This document shows, in pieces, positions 44,991-53,784 of a DNA stretch of 64,000 nt; position 1 is the first letter of the stretch; each line of letters begins with the position of its first letter. Below the pieces are notes generated by a model. The model made no database searches. It saw only the letters and a program-made list of their open reading frames with translations, and was not told the origin of the DNA. The translations under genes were made by a program, and so were the position numbers. The stretch is from Desulfofustis limnaeus. GTDB taxonomy: Bacteria; Desulfobacterota; Desulfobulbia; Desulfobulbales; Desulfocapsaceae. The stretch covers positions 3,017,501 through 3,081,500 of the forward strand of contig NZ_AP025516.1 of the NCBI RefSeq assembly GCF_023169885.1. The letters are read 5' to 3'.

Positions 44991-46450
44991 TCAGATTCGG
45001 CCGCTCCCTTCTCGATCATGTGGTGCTGTTTCTCTGCGGCTATTTTTGCCTGCAGGTGCTGGTACGGCTGCTCACCACCCCGGGTCTGGTGATCGACGAG
45101 AGCGAGCAGATGTTGCTGACCCAGTCGTTTGCCCTCGGTTATAACGCTCAGCCGCCCCTCTACACCTGGATGCAGATGCTCTTCTTCCACATCTTCGGAC
45201 CGGGCATCCTGGCCCTGACACTGCTGAAGAATCTGTTATTGGGGCTGGCCTATCTGTTCACTTACCTGGCCGGCTGCCGGCTCACCGATAACCGGCGGAC
45301 CGCCGCGCTTGCCGCCCTTTCCCTGCTGCTGCTGCCGCAGATTGTCGGCGAGGCTCAAGTCGACCAGATCCATTCGGTGCTGGTCACCACCGCAGCCGCC
45401 ACCACCCTCTACCTCCTGATCCGTCTCCTGCAGGGCGGCACCACCGCTCTCTTTCTATGGATCGGTGTGACGGTGGCGGCCGGCATCCTGGCCAAATACA
45501 ACTTTCTGTTGATGGCTGTCGCCCTGCTGCTCAGTTCCTGCCTGATCCCTGAGTATCGCAGAATCCTGCTTCGTCCCCCTCTGGTGCTGACGGTCCTGAC
45601 CGCCGTACTACTGGTGGCGCCGCACGCCTTCTGGGTCTTGTCTCACCCGGACCTGGCATCAGCCGAAACCCTGGAGCGTATGCAGCTGCACCAGAGCAGC
45701 GGTTACCTGGCCAACGTCTGGCGCGGAACAATCGATCTGCTGGTGGCCACGCTGGCCTTTGTCGGCCCGTTCCTTGGCGTCTGCCTGCTCGTGCACCGCT
45801 CCCCGCAGCCCTTCCAGCTCAACCCGCAGGCGAGGCTGCTGGGCGGCTTCATCGCTCTGTCACTGCTCCTCATTTTTCTGGTGATCCTGGCCACCGAGAC
45901 CACTCAGATCAAACAGCGCTGGCTGCAACCGTTCCTCTTTGCCTTCCCACTCCTCTTTTTTCTGGTTCGGCCGGCAGCCGAACCACTGCAGCTGCGGACC
46001 GCCCTGATCCCCACGCTTGCCACAGCCACCGGTCTCATCGTTACCGCCGTGATCCCGCTGCGTATCTATCTGGTGGACACCTTCGACGAGCCGCGCCGCG
46101 ACAACTATCCATTTCGTGCCTTGGCCCAAACGATCAACGCCGACGGCTTCGCTGAAGGCTTGATCATCACCGAAGACAAATTCATCGGCGGCAACATGCG
46201 CCTTTTTTTCCCAGACGCCACCGTCATCACCCCATCTCTGCCGCTGCAACCGTATCAGTTGACGCCGCAACTGCTCGTCGTCTGGCAACACTTCGACCCG
46301 GTTACCATGATCGATCAGGAGAACCTGGACGCCTACCGCTGCCGCTCGTACCGGGTGGAGTTGCCCTTCCGCCATTCCCAGACGTTTTCCTATCAGGTTC
46401 GTTACCGAATCTGTCGGCAGAAAGAGGGTTCGGGAACTGACGGCAACTGA
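44984..46450 (+). CDS. PMT/ArnT-like membrane glycosyltransferase (GT39/GT83)
   Basis: 488 residues from ATG 44984 (AGGAG upstream). The first periplasmic loop contains VIDESEQMLLTQSF, with the catalytic-type acidic residue of the family, then GYNAQPPLYTWMQML. Eleven to thirteen helices follow, then a soluble C-terminal domain. ArnT and related enzymes transfer a sugar from polyprenyl phosphate to lipid A or other acceptors in the periplasm. With the two preceding genes it completes a decoration pathway. Acceptor and sugar are unknown; no sugar-biosynthesis genes (as in arn operons) lie beside it. Confidence 0.85.
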   Translation: MVIRFGRSLLDHVVLFLCGYFCLQVLVRLLTTPGLVIDESEQMLLTQSFALGYNAQPPLYTWMQMLFFHIFGPGILALTLLKNLLLGLAYLFTYLAGCRLTDNRRTAALAALSLLLLPQIVGEAQVDQIHSVLVTTAAATTLYLLIRLLQGGTTALFLWIGVTVAAGILAKYNFLLMAVALLLSSCLIPEYRRILLRPPLVLTVLTAVLLVAPHAFWVLSHPDLASAETLERMQLHQSSGYLANVWRGTIDLLVATLAFVGPFLGVCLLVHRSPQPFQLNPQARLLGGFIALSLLLIFLVILATETTQIKQRWLQPFLFAFPLLFFLVRPAAEPLQLRTALIPTLATATGLIVTAVIPLRIYLVDTFDEPRRDNYPFRALAQTINADGFAEGLIITEDKFIGGNMRLFFPDATVITPSLPLQPYQLTPQLLVVWQHFDPVTMIDQENLDAYRCRSYRVELPFRHSQTFSYQVRYRICRQKEGSGTDGN

Positions 46451-46867
46451 TTATTCCTCTTCCTTTTTCTGCACATAGCGCAGCAGGAAGTAGCCGACAC
46501 AAAGCGCCAGCACCAGGGCGGCGATGCCGAGCATCGTGCCATAATCATCCGGACCGACGTCGAGAATGATCACCTTGCGGCAAATGGCGATGATCGCCAC
46601 GGTCATGACAATTTTGGTATGATCGACCGCCTCGTGGACATAGGTCTTGACGATAGTCTCCAGAAGCTCGATACCGATGACCACCAGCATGAACAACCCG
46701 AAAATCTCGAGAAGCTCGTCTATTTCCAGCAGGAACATGGGTGGTGAGACAATATCCTTGATCAGCACCCACAACAGCTCGAGGGCGGCAAGAAAGAGAA
46801 CGACGGTCATCATTACAACCAGTGAGAGAATGAGAATTCGCTCGAATTTTTTGATCAGCGGGATCAT
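46451..46867 (-). CDS. psiE: PsiE-like phosphate-starvation-inducible membrane protein
   Basis: 138 residues, four hydrophobic helices: ILSLVVMMTVVLFLAALELLWVL, FGLFMLVVIGIELLETIVKTYV, VMTVAIIAICRKVIIL, and LGIAALVLALCVGYFLL. VHEAVDHTKIVM and ELLETI are typical of PsiE. The role is unknown; in E. coli its gene responds to phosphate starvation. The C-terminus is charged (QKKEEE). The stop codon abuts that of the glycosyltransferase (tail to tail), and AGGA precedes the ATG. Confidence 0.85.
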   Translation of the reverse strand: MIPLIKKFERILILSLVVMMTVVLFLAALELLWVLIKDIVSPPMFLLEIDELLEIFGLFMLVVIGIELLETIVKTYVHEAVDHTKIVMTVAIIAICRKVIILDVGPDDYGTMLGIAALVLALCVGYFLLRYVQKKEEE

Positions 46868-47012
46868 GGATTCCTGGGTAGTTTCAGTTGTTCTGGTTCA
46901 ATCGATCGACGTCGCTCAAAACCTTCTGCTGTCAAGGATGATCTCTGCATCACTGCAAAATGGTAGAAAGAAAACCACCAGCTGTGCGGTGTATGGCGCC
47001 GACAGGCCCGGT

Positions 47013-47756
47013 TCATTGCGGACGAATGGCGACAAACAAAGCACCCCCGGTAGATGCGGACGTCTGTACCGGCGTCTCGTGCACCATATCCACCTGGTGA
47101 AAACCCGCTTCGCGCAGCAACCGGCATTGATCCCCGACCGAGATCGCCCCACCGATTCAGTGCGCCCACGATTTCACATCGGCAAACGGGCTGGGCCTCG
47201 CCCCCTGCCGCAGGACAATATCGGCAAACTGCAAGCGGCCGCCCGGTCTGAGCACTCGATAAACCTCGTGAAACAACGAGCGTTTATCCGAGGAAAGGTT
47301 GAAAACGCCGTTGGCGATGACCAGATCGAAAAAACCGTCTTCGTAGGGCAGGAACTCGTCGTCAAGACAGACCACCGCCGCCGTTGTCGTTCCGACCGCC
47401 CCAATATTCCGTCGGGCCTGCGTCAGCATCTCCGGAGAAATATCAACACCTCGCACCCGACCATGCGGGCCGGCCTGACGTGCGGCGACAATCAGATCAA
47501 AGCCGCTACCACAGCCAACGTCGAGCAGCGTCGCTCCAGGAGCTACCGGGCCGACAGAAAACGGGTTGCCAACCCCGCAGAAACTACACAACACCTGCTC
47601 CGGCAGGGAATTCACGACGTAGCTATCGTATCCCAGCAACAGGGCGCCCTGCCTCCCGGTGGGATAACGAAACAAGCCGGCGGCTCCCTGGGCCACTGAT
47701 CGATAACGCTGCCGCACGGCGTCTCGAATCAGGGTCCGTTGTTCCGGGGTCATCAT
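47013..47756 (-). CDS. ArsM-like SAM methyltransferase with probable selenocysteine at an in-frame UGA
   Basis: 247 residues if the TGA at 47157-47159 is read as selenocysteine; otherwise a 199-residue protein. From the ATG pair at 47756: SFCGVGNPFSVGPV is a signature of arsenite-methyltransferase-like proteins, then AdoMet loop LLDVGCGSGFDLIVAA, GVDISPEML and EVYRVLRPGGRLQFADIVL. After the UGA the same frame continues IGGAISVGDQ, CRLLREAGFHQVDMV and TSASTGGALFVAIRPQ to TGA, precisely the expected C-terminal fold; homologues carry Cys-Val/Ile-Gly-Gly-Ala where this has UGA-Ile-Gly-Gly-Ala. A SECIS-like hairpin follows the UGA. Substrate (arsenite or other) is unproven. Start has only a weak ribosome site. 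Confidence 0.75.
47129..47145 (-). promoter_or_regulatory. candidate bacterial SECIS stem-loop
   Basis: On the mRNA, bases 12-28 after the UGA read GAUCUC-GGUCG-GGGAUC: a six-pair stem (one G-U) with loop GGUCG, and an outer, weaker pairing of CGGUG with UGCCG. As I recall it, the E. coli fdhF SECIS has GGUC at the same distance (bases 19-22). SelB should bind such a loop. Confidence 0.6.
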
Positions 47757-48307
47757 CGCACCGGCACCAATCGGTAGAGAATCAGCGGGAGGGCACGGAT
47801 CAACCTGGTCACCGCCAGGCACACGTGTGGACCGTCAACCTCCGGACAATCGAGCTTGGCGATACGGCACTGACCGTCTCCTTCAAGTGGTTGGGCACGA
47901 CCGGGACGAGATCAGTCTCGCCACATCATGGTTAACTGTACCAGGAAACCAGCATAAACGGCAATAACCAGCACCATACCGACACCAAGACGACAGCCTA
48001 CACCGTTCCCCAGATCAAGACCGATCCCTCCTTTACGGTGGTCGGTGAGCCGAAGGCCAAGGCGGAAATCGTCATGGTGTTGCCGCCGGGCGCCGACCAG
48101 TTGACCAAACAACTCATGTTGTCGTGGTGCCTGAAAAGCCTACGTACTCCCTGGTAACGCCATCCAGAACGATCCAAGTCCCCTTTCTAATAAGTTGCGG
48201 CAAATACGGTCTTGAGCTAGAGTGCATCTTCGTTCCTCCAGCGGTCCGCGGCGGTCCTGCTGCGCTAACCGGTAGCTCTATCACCATCGACAGCCAAACG
48301 TATCGCC
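47757..48307. other. 551-bp region with possible decayed coding sequence
   Basis: No intact gene. On the plus strand 47944-48121 one frame reads TDTKTTAYTVPQIKTDPSF, then VVGEPKAKAEIVMVLPPGADQL, with protein-like composition and codon use, but it has an upstream stop (47932), no start or ribosome site, and ends after LRTPW. It may be a remnant of a lost gene. The remainder up to the pldA start shows nothing I can name, and no ribosome site is clear before pldA. Confidence 0.3.
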
Positions 48308-49384
48308 ATGTCTAGCCGGATTTTTTCTTTTCACCTGGTTGCTGTGCTGCTGTGGTGTTCCTCCCCTGTCAATGGCCGCGAAATCGCCCCAATCGAACCG
48401 GACGTGAACCAATGCCATGGTCTGGCCGATCCTGTCGAGCGGCTGGCGTGCTACGATCATATCAGCGGCCGCCAGGAAAAACCCGCCACCGCAGTGGGCA
48501 CGATAGATCGGTTGAACCTTCCGGACGCTGACGAGGCAACCGTCCAGGCCGATCAGGCAGCCGTCGCCCCGGAACACGAGGAGAAAAAAACCGTCTCGCT
48601 CATCGATGGCGTGTGGGCTTTCGACCCCAGCAGCAATCGAGCCATGATCACGACCCACCAGCGTAACTATGCGCTGCTGGCCCGCTATTCCACCGACGTG
48701 AACGAGACCCCCTACTCGGCCTTGTTCGACGCCTACGGTGAGTCCTCCGGCACTGATCCCCTGGAAGCATCTTTTCAGATCAGCTTCAAGACCCGCCTGT
48801 GGGCCACCGAAAGCCGCCGTCTCGGCGTCTGGCTGGCCTATACCCAGGAGAGCCATTGGCAGGTCTACAATGACGACAATTCACGCCCATTTCGAGAGAC
48901 CAACTACCAGCCGGAATTGTTTCTCAGTTACCGTCCCGGGCTGAGTTGGGCCGGTTTTTCCTGGAACCTGCTGAACCTCGGCTACGTGCACCAGTCAAAC
49001 GGACAATCGGAACTCATTTCCCGCAGCTGGGACCGGCTGTTCGCCGAGTTCGGGGTGGAAAAGGACAATTTCGGGCTGTTTCTCAAGCTTTGGACCCATT
49101 TGCCGGAAGTCGACGAGGACGAAAACCCCGACATTACCGACTATTATGGATACGGTGACCTGACCCTGCTGTATCGCTGGGGCGGTCATGGCCTGTCTCT
49201 CAAATTCGGCGGCAATCCGCGGACCGGCAAGGGGTCGGCCGAATTTTCCTGGGTCACCCCGCCGATCATCGGGCCGCTCCGTGGTTATATCCAGCTGTTC
49301 AGCGGCTACGGTGAGTCGATGATCGATTACAACTGGTACCAGAACACCGTCGGTATCGGCGTCGCGCTCAACGACCTCTATTGA
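48308..49384 (+). CDS. pldA: outer-membrane phospholipase A
   Basis: 358 residues. A signal peptide (about 1-23) precedes an N-terminal extension with CHGLADPVERLACYDHISG, resembling small periplasmic modules on secreted lipases, and a charged linker. The OMPLA barrel runs from about residue 100 to the end. The catalytic region reads YVHQSNGQSELISRSWDRLF: His and Ser of the HxSNG motif are present, while the third residue (Asn in E. coli, SWNR) is Asp. It hydrolyses phospholipids that reach the outer leaflet after membrane damage. It stands alone, with a repeat element downstream. Confidence 0.88.
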   Translation: MSSRIFSFHLVAVLLWCSSPVNGREIAPIEPDVNQCHGLADPVERLACYDHISGRQEKPATAVGTIDRLNLPDADEATVQADQAAVAPEHEEKKTVSLIDGVWAFDPSSNRAMITTHQRNYALLARYSTDVNETPYSALFDAYGESSGTDPLEASFQISFKTRLWATESRRLGVWLAYTQESHWQVYNDDNSRPFRETNYQPELFLSYRPGLSWAGFSWNLLNLGYVHQSNGQSELISRSWDRLFAEFGVEKDNFGLFLKLWTHLPEVDEDENPDITDYYGYGDLTLLYRWGGHGLSLKFGGNPRTGKGSAEFSWVTPPIIGPLRGYIQLFSGYGESMIDYNWYQNTVGIGVALNDLY

Positions 49385-49442
49385 GCCCATCCCCGTCTAC
49401 ATTCTTTTTGTTTCATCCGACTCAAGCGTACGTCTCTGCAAC

Positions 49443-49628
49443 CGGGAAGGCGAAGGGCATCGCTTCCAAACGCTGCTCTTCGGCCTGGTCGCCGTCACGC
49501 CACGGCTGACAGACAGGCCATCCGTGGCCTGCTGTCAGTTGCGGACGTCCTGTCCGCAACCCTGCGGGCCTGCTGAGGCGCGCCGGCGGGCCTCAGCGAG
49601 GCGTTTTCCAGCGACTCCCTTCGCCGGG
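49443..49628. repeat. 186-bp nested inverted repeat with three internal hairpins
   Basis: The outer arms GCGAAGGGCATCGCTTCCAAACGC (first 20: GCGAAGGGCATCGCTTCCAA) at 49450-49473 and GCGTTTTCCAGCGACTCCC at 49601-49619 pair with few mismatches. Between them lie three stem-loops in a row: CTGACAG..CTGTCAG (49506-49538, with inner AGGCCA/TGGCCT), the perfect GTTGCGGAC-GTCCT-GTCCGCAAC (49538-49560), and GCCTGCTGAGGC..GCCTCAGCGAGGC (49569-49602). The whole would fold as a multi-arm junction. It lies in a 419-bp gap and contains no convincing open frame. A mobile repeat or structured RNA is possible. Confidence 0.7.
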
Positions 49629-49803
49629 TTCTTCGCCGGTAACCCCAAAGAGTGCGCTCAATCCCGATGAACCTAAAATTCTTTTTCCGCTTCTTTTGCT
49701 TTGGTACTTCCCGGTCGATGCGCTAGAATCAAGGTATGCTTACAAAACCCGACAGACCTGCCGTGGTTTTTTTTAATGACTTCAGAAAAAAGGAGGGTTC
49801 GCG

Positions 49804-50799
49804 ATGAAGAGTGCAAGATGGCTGTTCGTTTTCTGTGCAGCGCTTCTGCTGACGGTGAACACGCTCGGCGTCGAGCGGAGTGCAGCCGCCGAGGACAAGG
49901 TTGCTTTTTATGCCAACATCACCGCCATCGAACCGATCATGGAGGCGTTCACCGCTGCCACCGGAATCAAAGGTGAATACACCAGGATCTCCACGGCCAA
50001 GTTCCTCTCCACGGTCTTTACCGAGTTCGAAGCCGGCAAGCTGATGGCCGACGTTATCCAGGCGCCGCTGCCGGTCCTGGAGATGCTCAAGGAGAAAGGG
50101 GTGATTTCCGACTATGTTTCCCCGGAAGCTGCCGTCTATCCGGACTGGGCCAACAAAAACGGTATCCAGCTGTTTGGTATCGAATACGTGGGTCTGATCT
50201 ACAACAAGGAACTGGTGAAACCCGAGGATGTGCCGAAACGATACCAGGATCTGGCCGATCCGAAATGGAAGGACAGGATCGTCATGGCCAACCCGGCCAG
50301 TCATGCCACCACCATCTGCTGGTTGGTCGGCCTCAAAGAGAACGTCTTCGCTTCGGAAGCGGAATGGCGTGAGTTCCTGGCCGGCGTCGCCGCCAACAAC
50401 CCGATGTTTGTCGCCTCCTTCGGCCCCACCCCGGCCCCGATCGAAAGCGGCGAGAAGTCCATCGGCATCTCGATGCCCAAATACATCGTCACCAAGGCCC
50501 CGGCACCGCTCGACTGGGCCCGGGTCGAAGACCAACCGCTGATGGGAACCCCGCGGGCCATGGGCATCTCCACCAAGGCCCCGCATCCGGAAGCAGCCAA
50601 GAAATTCATGGACTACTGGCTCTCCAAAGAGGCCATGTCGTTGCTGGCCAACAAGGTTGGCGAATACGTGCTGGCTCCGGGCGTCTATCCGCCGATCGAC
50701 GGTATGGATCAGGCCAAGGTCATCCCCATTCGGGAACTCTCCGACCAGGAAATCGCCCAGTGGGGAGAGGAATTCAAAAAGATTTTCGCCGTTCAATAA
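49804..50799 (+). CDS. ABC transporter periplasmic binding protein, Fe(III)-type
   Basis: 331 residues. Signal peptide (1-29, ending ERSAAA) followed by an extracellular solute-binding domain of the type that binds ferric iron, thiamine, polyamine or phosphonates: VAFYANITAIEPIMEAFTAATGI, KLMADVIQAPLPVLEML, LFGIEYVGLIYNKELV, and the late GISTKAPHPEAAKKFMDYWLS. AGGAGGG precedes the ATG. The next two genes are its ATPase and permease. Ferric iron is a common substrate of this layout, but the tyrosine ligands cannot be confirmed without alignment, so the substrate is open. Confidence 0.85.
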   Translation: MKSARWLFVFCAALLLTVNTLGVERSAAAEDKVAFYANITAIEPIMEAFTAATGIKGEYTRISTAKFLSTVFTEFEAGKLMADVIQAPLPVLEMLKEKGVISDYVSPEAAVYPDWANKNGIQLFGIEYVGLIYNKELVKPEDVPKRYQDLADPKWKDRIVMANPASHATTICWLVGLKENVFASEAEWREFLAGVAANNPMFVASFGPTPAPIESGEKSIGISMPKYIVTKAPAPLDWARVEDQPLMGTPRAMGISTKAPHPEAAKKFMDYWLSKEAMSLLANKVGEYVLAPGVYPPIDGMDQAKVIPIRELSDQEIAQWGEEFKKIFAVQ

Positions 50800-50812
50800 G
50801 CGACCGCCGCTC

Positions 50813-51895
50813 ATGGAAATACGGATAACAGGCCTTCGGAAGCACTACGCTTCCGAAGGCAGGGTCATCAAGGCCCTCGATGATGTGGATTTGACCATCC
50901 CGGCAAACCAGATCTTTACCCTGCTCGGCCCGTCGGGGTGCGGCAAGACCACCCTGCTGCGCAGCATTGTCGGGCTGGAGAGCCCGGACGCCGGCGAGAT
51001 CCGGATCGGCGACGAGATCGTTTACTCCTCGGCGCAGCGTATCAACGTCCCCACCGAGAACCGGGGGTTGGGCATGGTCTTCCAGACCTATGCCATCTGG
51101 CCGCACATGAATGTCTTCGACAACGTCGCCTACCCGCTGCAGAACCGCAAGGTCGACAAGGAAGAAATCCGCCGTCGGGTCAGCGAGACGCTGGCCTTCG
51201 TGCAACTCGAAGGCTTCGAGAAGCGGCCCGCCACCAAGCTCTCCGGCGGCCAGCAGCAGCGGGTGGCGCTGGCCCGGGCGCTGGTTGCCCAACCGAAGGT
51301 GATCCTGTTTGATGAGCCGCTCAGCAACTTGGATGCCAAGCTGCGCGAAGAGACCCGCAAGGAGCTGAAGAGATTTCTCTACAACCTGCAGATCACCGCC
51401 GTCTATGTGACTCACGACCGGGTGGAAGCGCTGGCCCTGTCCGATACCATCGCCGTGATGCGGGCCGGCCGGATCATCGAAACCGGATCTCCGAAAAAGA
51501 TCTATTTCGAAGCGGAGAGCGAATTCGTCGCCGATTTCATCGGCCGGGCCAACCTGGTCAAGGCGACCATCAGGGAACAGACGGCGGAGCATACCATCGT
51601 CGATTCGGCCCTCGGTCGACTGACCTGCCGCAAGGCTGACTTGCCGACCGGGACACCGGTTACCCTCTGCCTGCGTCCCGAGTTCATCTCCGTGGGCGCG
51701 GCGGAGCGGCAGGGAGTCAACACCGTCAATGGCACGGTCGCCTCCCTGGTCTTCGTCGGTGATGCCTACGAAGGCGAGATCACGGTTGGCGACCAGCTGC
51801 TGCTGGCGCACATCGACCCGGACAGCACGCTGCAGGAAGGCGACGCCGTCGGCTTCCTGCTGGACCCCGACCATTGTCTTCTGGTCGCCAGATAG
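50813..51895 (+). CDS. ABC transporter ATP-binding protein, Fe(III)/polyamine type
   Basis: 360 residues from ATG 50813. Walker A GPSGCGKTTLL, Q-loop MVFQTYAIWPHM, signature LSGGQQQRVALARAL, Walker B VILFDEPLSNLD and the switch region VTHDRVEAL (Arg in place of the usual Gln after HD). The C-terminal 120 residues form a TOBE domain (LCLRPEFISVG, GTVASLVFVGDAYEGEI), as in FbpC/PotA ATPases. It powers the importer formed with the flanking genes: 13 bases after the binding protein and 9 bases before the permease. Confidence 0.92.
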   Translation: MEIRITGLRKHYASEGRVIKALDDVDLTIPANQIFTLLGPSGCGKTTLLRSIVGLESPDAGEIRIGDEIVYSSAQRINVPTENRGLGMVFQTYAIWPHMNVFDNVAYPLQNRKVDKEEIRRRVSETLAFVQLEGFEKRPATKLSGGQQQRVALARALVAQPKVILFDEPLSNLDAKLREETRKELKRFLYNLQITAVYVTHDRVEALALSDTIAVMRAGRIIETGSPKKIYFEAESEFVADFIGRANLVKATIREQTAEHTIVDSALGRLTCRKADLPTGTPVTLCLRPEFISVGAAERQGVNTVNGTVASLVFVGDAYEGEITVGDQLLLAHIDPDSTLQEGDAVGFLLDPDHCLLVAR

Positions 51896-51904
51896 TGTAA
51901 TCCC

Positions 51905-53584
51905 ATGACCGGTACGCATAGCAAACTGACGCTCCTGCTGATCGCCATCGTCGGCTTCCTCACCGTCTGCCCGGTGGTCATGCTCGTTTTCGGCAGTCTC
52001 TCCGAGGGGCTGACCGCCACCGGCACCTTTACGTTGGCCAAATACATCGACGCCTACTCCGATCCGGAACTGCTTCAGGTCATCTGGAACACGGTTATCT
52101 TCGTGGTCGGCTCGTCCCTCACCGCCACCGTACTGGCGCTGTTTCTCGCCTATCTGAACATCCGCACCAACATCCCCTGCAAATTCATCTTCGGCATTAT
52201 TTCCATCATTCCGATGATGATCCCGCACATTCTTTTTTCGGTCAGCTGGGCGCTGCTGCTCAACCCCTCCAACGGGATCCTCAACCTGATTCTCAAACAG
52301 GTGTTCTTCCTGGATAGTTCGCCGTTCAACATCTACAGCCTGCCGGGCATGATCCTGGTGGAGGGGCTGCTCGATCTGCCCATCGCCTACCTCATCATCG
52401 CGCCGGCCATGGCTGCTTTCGATGCATCGCTGGAGGAATCTTCGCGGGTCTGCGGCGCCTCGACGACCAAGACCATCTTCCGCATCACGCTGCCGGTGTT
52501 GCGCCCGGCCATCCTCGCCGCCTTCATCCTCTGCGTCATCCGCGGTCTGGCATCCTTTGCGGTGCCTTCGGTCATCGGCATGCCTGGCCGCATCTACGTG
52601 CTGGCCACCCATCTCTATGAGATGGTATCCACCGGTTTTGCCGCCGACTACGGCAAGGCCGCGGCCGTCGGCATGAGCGTGCTGGTCTCCTCGGTTATCC
52701 TCATTTACCTGTACCGCCACCTCACTTCGGCCGGAGAGAAGTATGTCACCATAGCCGGACGCGGCTACAAACCGACCATCATCCAACTGCAGCGATCGAA
52801 GATCCCGCTCTTTATCATCCTCGGCGTCCTCTCCTTCGTGCTCATCGTGCTGCCGGTGATCGTTCTCATCTATACCTCGCTGGTTCCCTATTCGATGGTG
52901 CCGAGCGCCCGCGCCTTCTCGATGATGAGCCTGAAACACTGGATCGATGTGATCAACGATCCGATCTCCATCCTGTCCTTGAAAAACAGCCTGCTCCTCG
53001 GCGTTTTCGGAGCCACCATCGGGGTGGTGCTGTCGATTTTTGTCGCCTACGTGATCGTCAAGGTGCGGACCAGAAGTGCCGGCATTCTCGAATCTCTCAG
53101 TTTTCTGTCCTTTTCTTTCCCCGGCATCGTTATCGGCGTCGGCTTCATGTGGTTTTTCGTCCGGACCCCGCTCTATGCGACCATCTGGGCCTTGCTGATC
53201 GGTTATATCGCCACCTACCTGCCGTACGGTATCAGGCCGTTATCCAGCGCCTTCGTGCAGATCCACAACCATCTTGAGGAGTCGTCGCTGGTGGCCGGCG
53301 CTTCCTACCTGACCACCCTGCGCCGCATTGTCATCCCGCTGCTGGTTCCAGGCATCGTCTCCGGGTGGGTGTTGATGGCCACCATGTTCGTCCGGGAGTT
53401 GTCGCTGTCGGTGGTTCTCTCCCGTCCGGGCACCGAGGTCCTGGCCGTGCAGATCCTGCGCTTTTCCGAGGATGGTCTATGGGGCCGGCTGTCGGCGTTG
53501 GGGATCATGATGATCGGGATTTCCACCCTGCTGGTGATCGCCGTCAACCTGATCGGCAACCGCTTCCGTCCTCCCGAAAGCTGA
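51905..53584 (+). CDS. ABC transporter permease, double-length Fe(III)-type
   Basis: 559 residues with about twelve helices, two BPD_transp_1 halves in one chain as in FbpB/AfuB. Each half has an EAA loop for ATPase docking: LEESSRVCGASTTKTIFRITLP (first half) and LEESSLVAGASYLTTLRRIVIP (second half). It forms the inner-membrane path of the importer encoded at 49804-53584. A strong intrinsic terminator follows 47 bases after the stop, closing the three-gene operon. Confidence 0.92.
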   Translation: MTGTHSKLTLLLIAIVGFLTVCPVVMLVFGSLSEGLTATGTFTLAKYIDAYSDPELLQVIWNTVIFVVGSSLTATVLALFLAYLNIRTNIPCKFIFGIISIIPMMIPHILFSVSWALLLNPSNGILNLILKQVFFLDSSPFNIYSLPGMILVEGLLDLPIAYLIIAPAMAAFDASLEESSRVCGASTTKTIFRITLPVLRPAILAAFILCVIRGLASFAVPSVIGMPGRIYVLATHLYEMVSTGFAADYGKAAAVGMSVLVSSVILIYLYRHLTSAGEKYVTIAGRGYKPTIIQLQRSKIPLFIILGVLSFVLIVLPVIVLIYTSLVPYSMVPSARAFSMMSLKHWIDVINDPISILSLKNSLLLGVFGATIGVVLSIFVAYVIVKVRTRSAGILESLSFLSFSFPGIVIGVGFMWFFVRTPLYATIWALLIGYIATYLPYGIRPLSSAFVQIHNHLEESSLVAGASYLTTLRRIVIPLLVPGIVSGWVLMATMFVRELSLSVVLSRPGTEVLAVQILRFSEDGLWGRLSALGIMMIGISTLLVIAVNLIGNRFRPPES

Positions 53585-53631
53585 GCCGAGCGGCCAGGCA
53601 GAGGCTGCCTCGCAGTCATTTCCACGTCATC

Positions 53632-53671
53632 AAGCCGGCTCGACATGACCCGTGCCGGCTTGCGCTTTTTC
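53632..53671 (+). terminator. intrinsic terminator of the Fe(III)-type ABC operon
   Basis: AAGCCGGC, a 14-base loop, GCCGGCTT, then GCGCTTTTTC. The stem is a perfect 8 pairs and the T-run follows four bases later. It starts 47 bases after the permease stop. Confidence 0.75.
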
Positions 53672-53784
53672 CCGCACCCGCTTGACATTCATTCGCCAAA
53701 AAACCTACCATGGAGGTGGTTGTCACGGGCAAGCTTGTCGTTTGCGCAAAGCCGACACAAAGATTGTCACCCTGGGAGAACAGG

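Noticed and set aside
46868-47012. Possible terminator CACC..GGTG followed by TTTTCTTT after the methyltransferase
   Set aside because: Only four base pairs with a large loop; mentioned here but not called.
50774-52939. 721-codon minus-strand open frame rich in His, Asp, Gln and Arg
   Set aside because: Shadow of the ABC ATPase and permease genes; composition is the typical reverse complement of high-GC coding sequence.
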